Origin: Gudongella sp964575895
GTDB lineage: Bacteria > Bacillota > Clostridia > Tissierellales > Tissierellaceae
Assembly (NCBI GenBank): GCA_964575895.1
Contig: CAZNTE010000006.1
Span: 35,078-99,077, forward strand
Direction of reading: 5' to 3'
Length of the DNA: 64,000 nucleotides
A program made the position numbers and the translations under genes. The notes under the pieces were generated by a model. That model was not told the DNA's origin, did no database searches, and saw only the letters and a program-made list of their open reading frames with translations. Below, one piece after another: positions 42,148 through 51,116 of this stretch. Position 1 is the stretch's first letter. Every line of letters starts with the position of its first letter.

Positions 42148-42387
42148 TCATTTTACAACTAAATAAGTTCTTACAGCAAAAAATAAAAAAACCCAGGATC
42201 ACTTTCCTGGATTTTACCTTTATCAAGGTCTAAATTTTTTGCCAAATATTAGAGAAAGAACAAAAAGTACCAAGAACACAAAGAATAATACCTTTGCAAT
42301 CTCCGTGGCAGCACCTGCAATGCCACCAAATCCAAACACTGCTGCCACCAGTGCAACAACGATAAATATTAATGACCACTTAAGCAT
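42148..42387 (-). CDS. DUF1328 (YtjA-like) small membrane protein, apparently frameshifted at its end
   Basis: The first 49 residues (MLKWSLIFIVVALVAAVFGF, then GIAGAATEIAKVLFFVFLV and LSLIFGK) match the two-helix DUF1328/YtjA proteins, normally about 53 residues long. As written the frame then runs on for 30 residues (NLDLDKGKIQ...) straight through a rho-independent terminator to a TGA at 42148. One more base in the T5 run at 42236-42240 would give GKKFRP and a stop at 42224, which is the expected ending. GGAGGG five bases before the ATG supports the start. So either a sequencing slip or a recent frameshift. Confidence 0.8.
42186..42213 (-). terminator. terminator of the DUF1328 gene
   Basis: On the minus strand ATCCAGGA and TCCTGGGT pair around AAGTGA and are followed by seven T residues. 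The present reading frame runs through it, which is one reason to suspect the frameshift. Confidence 0.85.
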
Positions 42388-42486
42388 AAGATCCCTCCAC
42401 AGTAATTCATTTATTATTCTAATTCTTACTATACTTTAAGTATTCCCACTTAGTAGTCCATTAAAACATCTATTTGATAATCACTA

Positions 42487-43341
42487 TCATTTGTTATTTG
42501 CAGGGACATATATTGATTCTTTGTATTCCTTACTTCCATACTCACTAATAATGTCTTTAGCATCATCAAAAATTATCCAATTGGCAAAAGCTAATGCCCC
42601 TAGTTCATTAATTACAGGTGATTTGGTTGGATCAATGGTTATTACACCATAAGGATTCCTAAGCATAGTATCATCCTCAGTAATTACTTCTAAGTTTACA
42701 TCCTTTTTCACACTTAAATAAATCTCTTTATCAACTAAGGTATATGCATTTATTCCATCAGCCTCTAGCAAAATCTCCATCATACTTCCTTCAGAATTGT
42801 TATACCATTGCCCTTTTTCCAATAGATTTATCTGTTCCCATATATCATTTTCAATCCTTGATGTTAATGAATTGCTTCCTCCCGAAATAAAGGGTAATTC
42901 ATTTTCATATATAATTTTAAAAGCCTCTATAATATCTAAGTCTTTGATAATACTATCCTGTGGTCCTACAAGAATTATCTCACCTTCCATAACTTCATAT
43001 CTATTAGTCCCATGGCCGTCTTCTATGAGTTTTAATTCATCATCTTTTGAATTCATAAATACCACGTCTACTTCAGCATTTTGTGCCATTTCTATGGCTT
43101 CATCAATGCCGACATAAATTGTGTTTACCCTTATATTCATCTGGTTGGAAAACTCATTCACCAAGTTATTTAGTAGTTCTGATTCTTCTGGAATTGTTGT
43201 GCCAAGTAAAATAGTGCTTCCTCCAAATATTGGTTGCTGCTCTTCTATGTTTCCCTCTTCATTAGTGATGGGATCCCTTGCATCAGGTAAACATCCTGTT
43301 AAAGACAACGCAAGAACTAATAATATAATTATTTTCTTCAA
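42487..43341 (-). CDS. TupA-like substrate-binding lipoprotein
   Basis: The 284-residue protein (TTG start at 43341 after GAGAGGGTGTGA) begins with a lipoprotein signal peptide, IIILLVLALSLTGC. The rest follows the tungstate-binding TupA pattern: GTTIPEESELLNNLVNEF, then VDVVFMNSKDDELKLIEDGHGTNRYEVM and EIILVGPQDS. In TupA the oxyanion is held by TTTS and by an SRGDxSGTH segment; here these read GTTIPE and SGGSNSLTS, so ligand specificity may have changed. No permease or ATPase gene lies beside it. Its place after fdhD and mobA still fits molybdate/tungstate supply for the formate dehydrogenase. Confidence 0.8.
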   Translation of the reverse strand: MKKIIILLVLALSLTGCLPDARDPITNEEGNIEEQQPIFGGSTILLGTTIPEESELLNNLVNEFSNQMNIRVNTIYVGIDEAIEMAQNAEVDVVFMNSKDDELKLIEDGHGTNRYEVMEGEIILVGPQDSIIKDLDIIEAFKIIYENELPFISGGSNSLTSRIENDIWEQINLLEKGQWYNNSEGSMMEILLEADGINAYTLVDKEIYLSVKKDVNLEVITEDDTMLRNPYGVITIDPTKSPVINELGALAFANWIIFDDAKDIISEYGSKEYKESIYVPANNK

Positions 43342-43365
43342 ACTATCACACCCTCTCAAAATCGA

Positions 43366-43388
43366 AGACAACCTTCAATAGGTTGTCT
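43366..43388 (-). other. hairpin between fdhD and the TupA-like gene
   Basis: AGACAACCT and AGGTTGTCT pair around a 5-nt loop; the minus-strand tail (TCGATTTT) is weakly T-rich, so it may be a partial terminator or processing site. Confidence 0.6.
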
Positions 43389-43403
43389 ATTCAAGCTACT
43401 ACC

Positions 43404-44186
43404 CTATATTATTATACTGTCAAAATTACTATAAATGTTCATTTTTTCTCCTCGTATAAAACCAACTACACAAACACCTATTTCTTTTGCTAACTTAATG
43501 GAAAGCTCAGTGGGTGCTGAACGGGATGCTACTAGAAAGATATTCCTCTTTGCTGCCTTTATTAGTATCTCAGAAGAAATTCTCCCAGTGGTCAAAATGA
43601 ATTTGTCAGTAAAATCAACACTGTCTAAATGACCTCTCCCAAAAACCTTGTCCAATGCGTTGTGTCTACCAATGTCTTCTTCATAGTATAAAATTTCATC
43701 ACTATTACAAAGAGCAACACAATGGACGCCTCCTGTCTTTTGAAATAGTTCTGAAAGATGATTGAATTCTCTAGCCATTTTAATAATTGCTTCACTTGTA
43801 ATCTTTATGTCAGTATTTACCTTATTATCCTTGAATGTATCAAGAACACTATAAAAAGAAGTGCCTTTTCCACACCCAGAGGTTATTGTTCTTTTACCTT
43901 TTAGTTTTATTCTTAAATCCTTCTCAGTACTTGTGTTGATGTATATACAACCTTCATTTTCATAAAGTTGTATGCTTTCTATTTCATCAATATCATCTAT
44001 GAAACTCTCAGAAATCAAAAATCCAACTGCCAATTCCTTTAAAGACATAGGACTAGCAAGCAGAGTTATTAATTCAATCTCATTCAAAAATATAGTTAAG
44101 GGGTACTCCGTCACTACCAAATCATCAATACTCTCAACATCTCTACCTTTGATTTTGTTTATTCTAATCTCTTTTACAACATCCAT
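43404..44186 (-). CDS. fdhD: formate dehydrogenase accessory sulfurtransferase FdhD
   Basis: Carries sulfur from a cysteine desulfurase to the molybdenum/tungsten cofactor to make active formate dehydrogenase. The 260-residue protein shows TITSGCGKGTSFYS (loop Cys near residue 111), EDIGRHNALDKVFG (about 165-178) and SRSAPTELSIKLAKEIGV, all FdhD family features. ATG 44186 begins one base after the mobA stop; the GTG upstream falls in AAGGTGGAG. Position in the operon with the selenoprotein dehydrogenase supports the assignment. Confidence 0.95.
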   Translation of the reverse strand: MDVVKEIRINKIKGRDVESIDDLVVTEYPLTIFLNEIELITLLASPMSLKELAVGFLISESFIDDIDEIESIQLYENEGCIYINTSTEKDLRIKLKGKRTITSGCGKGTSFYSVLDTFKDNKVNTDIKITSEAIIKMAREFNHLSELFQKTGGVHCVALCNSDEILYYEEDIGRHNALDKVFGRGHLDSVDFTDKFILTTGRISSEILIKAAKRNIFLVASRSAPTELSIKLAKEIGVCVVGFIRGEKMNIYSNFDSIII

Positions 44187-44187
44187 T

Positions 44188-44790
44188 CTATACTCCACCT
44201 TCTCTTTTTAGATAGGTGCTTACATCCTCTCTTGTATTGAGATTAAAAAACATATCCCAATCAGGACTATATTTTCTTGCTGTGGTCTCTGGAATACAAA
44301 CAAAATTTTTATCATGTAAGAATCTATGAATTGCCCTTTGTCCATTAGATAAGAACTTTTCTATTGGAAGAATAAGATCCTTTGAATAAAAGGCATTAAA
44401 TGGTTCCACAAAGCTACCATACATGGAAACACATCCTTGACTTTCAGTTTTAAGAAGTTCATTCTTCATATATTCAATATACTCTTGATTAATATTAGGC
44501 ATATCACAGGCGATAACATATGAATACCTTGATGAAGCAATACTCAATCCAGCATGAATTCCTCCTAATGGACCGCCATCTGAAATTATATCTTCAGTAA
44601 TTCTATGGGCTAAACCACAATAATACTCTGGTTTATTGGTGACAATTATAATATCATCAAATACATTCTTGAGCTTATTAATAAGATTGTCCATGAGCCT
44701 TCTTTCTCTTAAATATAATAATTGTTTATCAAAACCCATCCTTGTACTCTTCCCACCTGCAAGGATAATAGCGCTCCCGAAATCTCTCAT
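44188..44790 (-). CDS. mobA: molybdenum cofactor guanylyltransferase MobA
   Basis: Adds GMP to molybdopterin to form the (bis-)MGD cofactor of formate dehydrogenase. The 200-residue nucleotidyltransferase has the N-terminal GTP motif ILAGGKSTRMGFDKQLL (about 9-25), the ISDGGPLGGIHAG segment (about 78-90) and VIACDMPN with the metal-binding Asp. It starts one base upstream-spaced from the ferritin-like gene stop and is followed at once by fdhD. Confidence 0.94.
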   Translation of the reverse strand: MRDFGSAIILAGGKSTRMGFDKQLLYLRERRLMDNLINKLKNVFDDIIIVTNKPEYYCGLAHRITEDIISDGGPLGGIHAGLSIASSRYSYVIACDMPNINQEYIEYMKNELLKTESQGCVSMYGSFVEPFNAFYSKDLILPIEKFLSNGQRAIHRFLHDKNFVCIPETTARKYSPDWDMFFNLNTREDVSTYLKREGGV

Positions 44791-44791
44791 G

Positions 44792-45286
44792 CTAACCTCC
44801 CCAAGGAACTGACATGTACTCCTTCATTCTTCTATCATATTCTGCTTTAAAAAGCCTTTCGTGCCCTTCTTCCCACTTGGATAACTTTGTAAAAATCTTC
44901 TTTATATCTTGATCATCAGAAGAATTTGCAGCATTTTCATAAAACTCCTTGTAATCTCTTTCTATTAGATAAGCCATTCGAAGGATTGTTAAATCTGGAA
45001 TATCAGATTCCTTAAGGGTTTCTTTAATTTTTTCTGATTCTTCCCTTGCTTTAAAAATGTCTTCTTCTCTCTCCAAAACCTCTTCACTTAGGTCAAAAGA
45101 CTTATTTTTATCATAACTATCCAGTTGTCTTTTCAAATAATGATAGTGTTCCATTTCTGTCTCAGCTAAAGTTATGAACAATCTTTCTGTAGTTGGGTTA
45201 GAAAAAAGTGATGCCTTTTCTCTAAAAAAATTACTCCCATCAAGTTCCATTTGCATGGCATATTTTAAAACTTGAGTATATTCCAT
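44792..45286 (-). CDS. ferritin-like (rubrerythrin-type) di-iron protein
   Basis: The 164-residue four-helix protein has the spaced Glu/His pattern of rubrerythrin di-iron domains: AMQMELDGSNFFREKA, ETEMEHYHYLKRQLD, ERDYKEFYENAA and WEEGHERLF. No rubredoxin domain follows. It may protect the oxygen-sensitive dehydrogenase by peroxide reduction or handle iron. ATG 45286 is used, 6 nt after GAGGTGAGA. Sitting between fdhA and mobA, it is part of the formate dehydrogenase operon. Confidence 0.88.
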   Translation of the reverse strand: MEYTQVLKYAMQMELDGSNFFREKASLFSNPTTERLFITLAETEMEHYHYLKRQLDSYDKNKSFDLSEEVLEREEDIFKAREESEKIKETLKESDIPDLTILRMAYLIERDYKEFYENAANSSDDQDIKKIFTKLSKWEEGHERLFKAEYDRRMKEYMSVPWGG

Positions 45287-45304
45287 ATCTCTCACCTCAT
45301 AAAG

Positions 45305-45322
45305 TAGGGGCTTAAGCCCCTA
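45305..45322. other. perfect 18-bp palindrome at the end of fdhA
   Basis: TAGGGGCTTAAGCCCCTA overlaps the fdhA TAG stop. On the minus strand it forms a GC-rich hairpin without a T-tract; it may lower expression of the downstream accessory genes or protect the upstream mRNA. Confidence 0.7.
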
Positions 45323-47989
45323 TATTTTTTCAAGCCTAACAGCAGCTACCTTAAGTTCTGGGATTTTAGCTATATCGTCCGTTACTGTGTTTGTAAGATA
45401 ATTAGCTGATCCCTCTGCAAAATGGAAGGGCATAAATACTACTCCATCATCTATGATTTCCGTAATTTTTGCCTTGGTTTCGATTTCTCCCCTTCTTGAT
45501 ATTAATTTTACCCTTTCCCCATCACTTATAGACAATCTATTTGCAGTGGTAGGATTAATTTCAACAAATGATTCAGGAGCTAATTGATTTAAACCATCTT
45601 CTCTTCCTGTCATGGTTCTAGTGTGGTAATGATAAAGTATTCTCCCTGTAGTCATTATTAGTGGATACTCTTCTGTTGGAGTCTCTGCACTCTTAACATA
45701 ATCAATGGGCATAAACAACCCTCTACCCCTTGCGATGGCATTTTTATGGAGGTATTTTGTGCCAGGGTGAGTTTCATCTAGACAAGGCCACTGGATACTT
45801 TCTTTTTCCAGTCTCTCATAATTTATTCCTCCATAAGATGGTGTTAAACTTGCAATCTCATCCATAATTTCTGAAGGATGATCATATTTTTTTTGGTAAC
45901 CCATTCTATTCATGATACTCATGAGAATTTCCCAGTCTGCTTTAGCTTCACTTGGTGGATTAATTGCTTTTCTAACTCTTTGAACTCTTCTTTCTGTATT
46001 TGAGAATGTTCCATCTTTTTCTGCAAAAGCTGCAGCAGGTAGAATCACATCGGCAAATTCTGATGTTTCATTCATAAAAATATCTTGAACAACTACAAAC
46101 TCTGCATGGGATAATACCTTCTTAACATGGTTTGTATCCGGATCTGAAACAACAGGATTTTCACCCATTATATATAGAAACTTTATTTCATCCTTCTCTA
46201 TACCATCAAACATTTCTCCAATAGTTGCGCCAACTCTATTGGAGAGTTTGGCTCCCCACGCATCTTCAAATTTTTCAATTACTTCAGGTTTAAATACCTT
46301 TTGGTAACCTGGTAAGTCTGCAGGTAATCCCCCCATATCACAGGCACCTTGAACATTGTTTTGTCCCCTAAGTGGATTTACTCCCCCAGATTCAACCCCA
46401 ACATTTCCACATAATAAGGCAAGATTTGAGATGCTCATTACTGCATTTGTACCAGTTGAATGCTGAGTTACTCCCATAGTATAGTATATTCCAGCTTTAT
46501 TTGCCTCTGCATATATAACTGCAGCTTTAACTATATCTTCTGCTTTAACCCCGCATATTTCTGATACTCTTTCTGGAGTGTAATCCTTTACAATTTCTCT
46601 TAGTTCCTCAAAATTCTCTGTATTACTATTGATATAGTCTTGATCTTGTAAGTTCTTTTCTATAATTACGTTCATAAGACCATTTAAAAGGGCGATGTTT
46701 GTCCCTGGTTTTAACTGTAGGAATACATCTGCATACTCTGCCAACTCAATTCTTCTGGGATCAACTACTATTAGTTTTGCTCCCCTCTTTTTTGCCTGCT
46801 TCATAACTGCACCTATAATTGGATGATTTTCTGTAGTATTTGAGCCAATTACAAACATGGCATCTGTGTTCTTAATCTCTGCTATACTGTTTGTCATAGC
46901 ACCACTGCCTAAGGTAATTGCAAGACCTGCAACTGTTGAAGCATGTCAGAGTCGTGCACAATGATCTACATTATTTGTTCCCAGAACAGCTCTGAACATC
47001 TTCTGGAATAAATAGTTTTCTTCATTAGTGCATCTGGCTGATGTTAAACCTGCAAATGAATCTGCTCCAAAATTATCTTTAGTATACTTCATTTTGTCAA
47101 CTATAATATCATAGGCTTCTTCCCATGAAGTTTCTACAAATACTCCATCTTTCTTAACCATTGGTTTCTTAAGTCTGTCTGGATGAGCCAGGAAATTATA
47201 TGAAAACTTTCCTTTTACACATAGCAAACCTTCATTTAATCCATCAAAGGCAGGTTTAACATCCACAACCTTGTTGTCTTTAACTACAAGGTCCATTTGG
47301 CATCCTACCCCGCAATATGAACAAGTAGTTCTAACATCCTTAGTCTCCCAATATCTAAACTTCTCCTTGCTCTTTGGTTCAAGAGCTCCAACCGGGCAAA
47401 CAGAAACACAATTCCCACAAGAAACACATGTGGAGTTAATAAGTCCTTCATTAAAGGGAGTAGCTACATTTGTTTCAAACCCTCTATTTTCAAATCCAAT
47501 AGCTGATGTACCTTGGAGCTCATCACAAACTCTTACACATAAGCCACATAAAATACATTTTCTAGAATCAAAATTATAAAATGGATTTGAAATATCTAGG
47601 TATGGTTTTTTCATTTCCCATCTGTAAGTTCCCTCTGTGATTCCATATTCGTAACAGTAATCTTGAAGTTTACATGCTCCAGACTTTTCGCATGTTAAAC
47701 ACTCCAGGGGATGATTAGAAATTAATAGATCTAGAACTTCTTGTCTTCCTTTTATTACCTTATCACTATGAGTATGAATAACCATGTTGTCCTTACACAT
47801 AGCAGTACATGATGTATGTAGGTTTTTCCATCCTTCAACCTCAACTAAACATAGTCTACATGCCCCAGATGGAGATAGTCTATCATCATGACAAAGAGTT
47901 GGAATTTCAATGCCATTATCTCTACATGCTTTTAGAATGGTGGTGTTCTTATCAACATCATAATTCTTACCATTAATAATAATCTGCAC
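45320..47989 (-). CDS. fdhA: formate dehydrogenase catalytic subunit, selenoprotein with NuoG-like N-terminus
   Basis: Oxidises formate (or reduces CO2) at a Mo/W-bis-pterin centre. One 889-residue frame is formed if the in-frame UGA at 46946-46948 is read as selenocysteine: CARL-U-HAST at residue 348, the exact place of the active-site Cys/Sec in this family, with a SECIS-type hairpin right after it. Domains: [2Fe-2S] ferredoxin with C33, C44, C47, C61; a His-Cys3 cluster (H93, C97, C100, C106); two [4Fe-4S] sites (CILCGLCVRVC, CVSCGNCVSVC); a further [4Fe-4S] (CSYCGVGC) and the molybdopterin domains. GTG start 3 bp after the NuoG-like gene. Sel genes are not in the window. Confidence 0.95.
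46918..46948 (-). promoter_or_regulatory. selenocysteine UGA and SECIS hairpin of fdhA
   Basis: 13 nt after the UGA (46946-46948) the minus strand has TTGCAGGTCTTGCAA, a 5-bp stem with GGTCT loop. It closely matches the apical part of the E. coli fdhF SECIS (GTTGCAGGTCTGCAC) at the same distance, as expected for SelB binding. Confidence 0.92.
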
Positions 47990-47992
47990 TTT

Positions 47993-48943
47993 CTATTCCT
48001 CCTCTCCTTTAACTTTTTGTTCCAATCTATTCATCTTTTCAATTAATTCCGTAATACCTAAAGCCTTATCCCAAGTAGTCTTCTCAAATTTCTGGCCAAT
48101 TTTTCTATAAGGTGTATCTGGATTTTCTAAGTACTTTAACTCAGTTGCCAACCTGCCTTTTAGACAGAGGGGCCTTCCGTTACTTGGCTCTTTAGCTGTA
48201 ACAGCTAGATTTTCCTTATTTTTTGAATGTACTTCAAATTCACATCCGTACTCACATGCTTTACACATTACTACTGTAGATTTTCCATCCCAGTTTCTTA
48301 TTTTTCCTATTTGCCTCTTATCAACTAATGCACCTACTGGACAAACTGCAACACATCTATTACAGGATACACAGGGTGATTCTTCTATGGTTTGATCTGC
48401 ACCAAATACAATTTTTGTATCATATCCTCTTTCAGAAAATGATAAAATTTGTCTATCTGAAACTTGATAACATGTAAGTACACACTTTCCACATAGTATA
48501 CATTTGCTATTATCCCTTAATATATATGGACTAGATGTATCCATTAACTGTGGTCTCATGGCACCATCATGTTTTCTAAAAGTAGCATCATATTTGTATG
48601 CATAATCTTGAAGCAAACACTCTCCTGATTTTTGGCAAGTCAAACAATCATTAGGATGACTATCCAGTAGCATTTGAACTATATCTTTTCTAGTCTTTTT
48701 AATTCTATCTGTTTCAGTATGAACAACCATACCATTTTTTACTAATATTGAGCAGGAAGTTTGTAGTTTGTTACTACCTTCAATCTCAACTATGCACATT
48801 CTACAAGCACCAAATATTTCCAATGATTCATCATAGCATAGGGCAGGTATTTCTATCCCAATACTTCTGGCTGCCTGTAAAACGGTTAGTCCAGATGAAA
48901 CCTCTGCAACTTTACCATCTATGGTTAGCTTTACAGTACTCAT
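47993..48943 (-). CDS. NuoG-like iron-sulfur subunit, paralogue of the FdhA N-terminus
   Basis: The 316-residue protein has the same order of cofactor sites as the first 260-300 residues of FdhA: [2Fe-2S] (CYDESLEIFGACRMC), His-Cys3 (HPNDCLTCQKSGEC), two [4Fe-4S] (CILCGKCVLTC, CVSCNRCVAVC) and a CKACEYGC...PLCLKGR segment like the dehydrogenase [4Fe-4S] site, but no pterin domain. It probably links FdhA to the NuoF-like NADH/flavin subunit. Such proteins occur in NAD- or ferredoxin-linked formate dehydrogenase and hydrogenase complexes. It is 15 bp after nuoF. Confidence 0.9.
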   Translation of the reverse strand: MSTVKLTIDGKVAEVSSGLTVLQAARSIGIEIPALCYDESLEIFGACRMCIVEIEGSNKLQTSCSILVKNGMVVHTETDRIKKTRKDIVQMLLDSHPNDCLTCQKSGECLLQDYAYKYDATFRKHDGAMRPQLMDTSSPYILRDNSKCILCGKCVLTCYQVSDRQILSFSERGYDTKIVFGADQTIEESPCVSCNRCVAVCPVGALVDKRQIGKIRNWDGKSTVVMCKACEYGCEFEVHSKNKENLAVTAKEPSNGRPLCLKGRLATELKYLENPDTPYRKIGQKFEKTTWDKALGITELIEKMNRLEQKVKGEEE

Positions 48944-48958
48944 AATCTACCTCCAATG

Positions 48959-50548
48959 CTATATTATACTAACTGCTTTAATTGGTTTTACAGGACAAAC
49001 ATCATAGCAAGCACCACATTTTATACACATGCTCTGATCTATAACATGTAATTCTTTTACCTTACCTGAAATACAACCTACTGGACATGCCTTTGCACAT
49101 CTTGTGCAACCTATACATGTATCCTCGATGAAGTATTTGATAAGTGATTTACAGCTTTTTGCTGGGCATTTCTTATCATGGATGTGAGCTTCATATTCGT
49201 GTCTGTAATATTTTAGTGTAGTTATTACTGGATTAGGTGCAGTTTGACCTAAACCACACAAGGAAGCTGAGCTAACTGTTTCAGATAGCTCTTCAAGTCT
49301 TTCTATGTCTCCATCAACACCTTCGCCTTTTGTAATTCTATCAAGTATTTCATACATTCTCTTAGTACCTTCTCTACAAGGCACGCATTTTCCGCATGAT
49401 TCTTCAACACTGAAATCAAGGAAGAATTTTGCAATATCCACCATGCAGGTATTTTCATCCATAACTACCATTCCACCTGAACCCATAATGGACCAAATTT
49501 TCCCTAAGGATTCAAAATCAACTGGAGTATCAATTAAATCAGCAGGTATACATCCCCCTGATGGGCCACCAGTTTGTACAGCCTTATACTCTTTTCCATC
49601 CTGTGCTCCCCCACCAATGTCAAATATTATCTCTCTAAGGGACATGCCCATGGGAACTTCAACAAGCCCTGCGTTCTCGACTTTACCAACAAGAGCAAAT
49701 ACCTTTGTGCCAGGAGATTCTTCCGTACCAATTCCTCTGAACCACTCATACCCTCTATTTATTATTACAGGAACATTGGCAAGGGTTTCAACATTGTTAA
49801 TAATTGTTGGTTTCCCCCATAAACCCACATGTGCTGTTCTATGTAATTTAGGTCTAGGCATACCTCTTCTGCCTTCAATAGATTCCATTAAAGCAGTACC
49901 TTCTCCACAAACGAAAGCACCCGATCCAAGTCTTAATTCTATGTCAAAATTAAAGCCACTTCCAAAAATATTATTTCCTAATAGTCCATATTCTCTTGCT
50001 TGTTTAAGAGCAATTTCTAATCTCTTCACAGCCATGGGATATTCCGCTCTAACGTAAATGTACCCCTGATCTGAACCTATTGCATAACCACCTAAGGCCA
50101 TCCCTTCTAGAACACTATGTGGATCTTTCTCCAAAATGGACCTATCCATAAATGCCCCTGGGTCTCCTTCATCTGCATTGCAAATTATGTATTTCTTGTC
50201 TGCTTCATACTTATATGCTTCATCCCATTTACGTCCTGTGGGAAATCCAGCCCCACCTCTACCTCTTAATAGGGAATTTTTAATTTCATCTACAATATCA
50301 CCAGGTTTTCTTTCTGTTAATGACTTATATAATGCATAGTAACCATCAAATGCTATGTACTCTTCAATATTTGTCGGATCGATAATGTCACAGTTTTTTA
50401 ATGCAATTCTTACTTGTTTCTTATAATAGTCTCCTTTTAAAACCACATCTTCTCCTCTAAGTTCAACCTTATCCTCACTTAGGAGCTTTTCCAGTACTTT
50501 CGGTTTTAAGGTTTCTTTAATAGTATCCATTCTCTCCTTGGTCATCAT
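48959..50548 (-). CDS. NuoF-like NADH/FMN and iron-sulfur subunit
   Basis: The 529-residue protein binds FMN and NAD(H): GRGGAGFPTGRKW (about 90-102) and the glycine-rich GSGAFVCGEGTALMESIEG; then SCGKCVPCREGTKRM (the [4Fe-4S] of NuoF) and a C-terminal two-cluster ferredoxin (CIGCTRCAKACPV, CIKCGACYDVCP). It is the same layout as HydB/HylB/HndC proteins of bifurcating hydrogenases and formate dehydrogenases. An N-terminal thioredoxin-like [2Fe-2S] domain is absent or replaced by about 60 unassigned residues. ATG 50548 lies 4 nt after AGGGGTGAT. Confidence 0.94.
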   Translation of the reverse strand: MMTKERMDTIKETLKPKVLEKLLSEDKVELRGEDVVLKGDYYKKQVRIALKNCDIIDPTNIEEYIAFDGYYALYKSLTERKPGDIVDEIKNSLLRGRGGAGFPTGRKWDEAYKYEADKKYIICNADEGDPGAFMDRSILEKDPHSVLEGMALGGYAIGSDQGYIYVRAEYPMAVKRLEIALKQAREYGLLGNNIFGSGFNFDIELRLGSGAFVCGEGTALMESIEGRRGMPRPKLHRTAHVGLWGKPTIINNVETLANVPVIINRGYEWFRGIGTEESPGTKVFALVGKVENAGLVEVPMGMSLREIIFDIGGGAQDGKEYKAVQTGGPSGGCIPADLIDTPVDFESLGKIWSIMGSGGMVVMDENTCMVDIAKFFLDFSVEESCGKCVPCREGTKRMYEILDRITKGEGVDGDIERLEELSETVSSASLCGLGQTAPNPVITTLKYYRHEYEAHIHDKKCPAKSCKSLIKYFIEDTCIGCTRCAKACPVGCISGKVKELHVIDQSMCIKCGACYDVCPVKPIKAVSII

Positions 50549-50559
50549 AGTTATCACCC

Positions 50560-51045
50560 CTATTTATACTTATTAATTATATTCTTTATCTCAGATTTTT
50601 TTACCTTGGCATAAACATCCTCGTTTACTAGGATAACTGGAGCTATACTACAATCACCAACACATCTAGCTGATGCTATTGAGAATTTCTGATCAGGTGT
50701 TGTAAATCCTGACTTAATGCCCAACTGACTTTCAATTTCCTCCAGTATTGACTGAGCTCCTTTAACGTAACAAGCTGTACCTAAACACACACTTATTTTA
50801 TTTTCTCCTTGTGGTATGAATGAGAATTGTGAGTAGAATGTCGCTACTCCATATATTTCAGCCATGGGGATTTGAAGTGTTTTAGAAATAATCTCTAATA
50901 TTTCCATAGGCAAATACCCAAATACTTCTTGCGCTTGCTGCAATGCGGGCATCAATGGTCCCTTTGTATTCTTCTTTTCATCAAGAAAGTTCTTAAATGC
51001 TGTTATTTTACTACTATTTTTTTCCATATCAAACTTAAACTCCAT
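50560..51045 (-). CDS. NuoE-like [2Fe-2S] thioredoxin-fold subunit
   Basis: The 161-residue protein has the NuoE pattern: PALQQAQEVFGYLP, IYGVATFYSQF, and the cluster cysteines CLGTAC (about 88-93) and CVGDC (about 130-134). It pairs with the NuoF-like subunit. It is the first gene of the formate dehydrogenase operon, with a near-consensus promoter upstream. ATG 51045 is spaced 6 nt from GGGAGG; the ATG two codons earlier is too near. Confidence 0.94.
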   Translation of the reverse strand: MEFKFDMEKNSSKITAFKNFLDEKKNTKGPLMPALQQAQEVFGYLPMEILEIISKTLQIPMAEIYGVATFYSQFSFIPQGENKISVCLGTACYVKGAQSILEEIESQLGIKSGFTTPDQKFSIASARCVGDCSIAPVILVNEDVYAKVKKSEIKNIINKYK

Positions 51046-51116
51046 GTTCATCCTCCCTATCTACAGTATTTATGTTTAAATTATATAACTTTTTAGAAAA
51101 TTGTATACCCTTTAAG

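Noticed and set aside
46946..46948. In-frame stop making fdhA look like two pseudogene pieces
   Set aside because: The TGA is at the active-site Sec position and is followed by a SECIS hairpin; both flanking parts are fully conserved, so it is selenocysteine and not decay.
49305..50057. 250-residue open frame on the plus strand inside the NuoF-like gene
   Set aside because: It is antisense to a clearly conserved gene, rich in Ser/Pro/Leu as expected for a shadow frame, and has no ribosome site.
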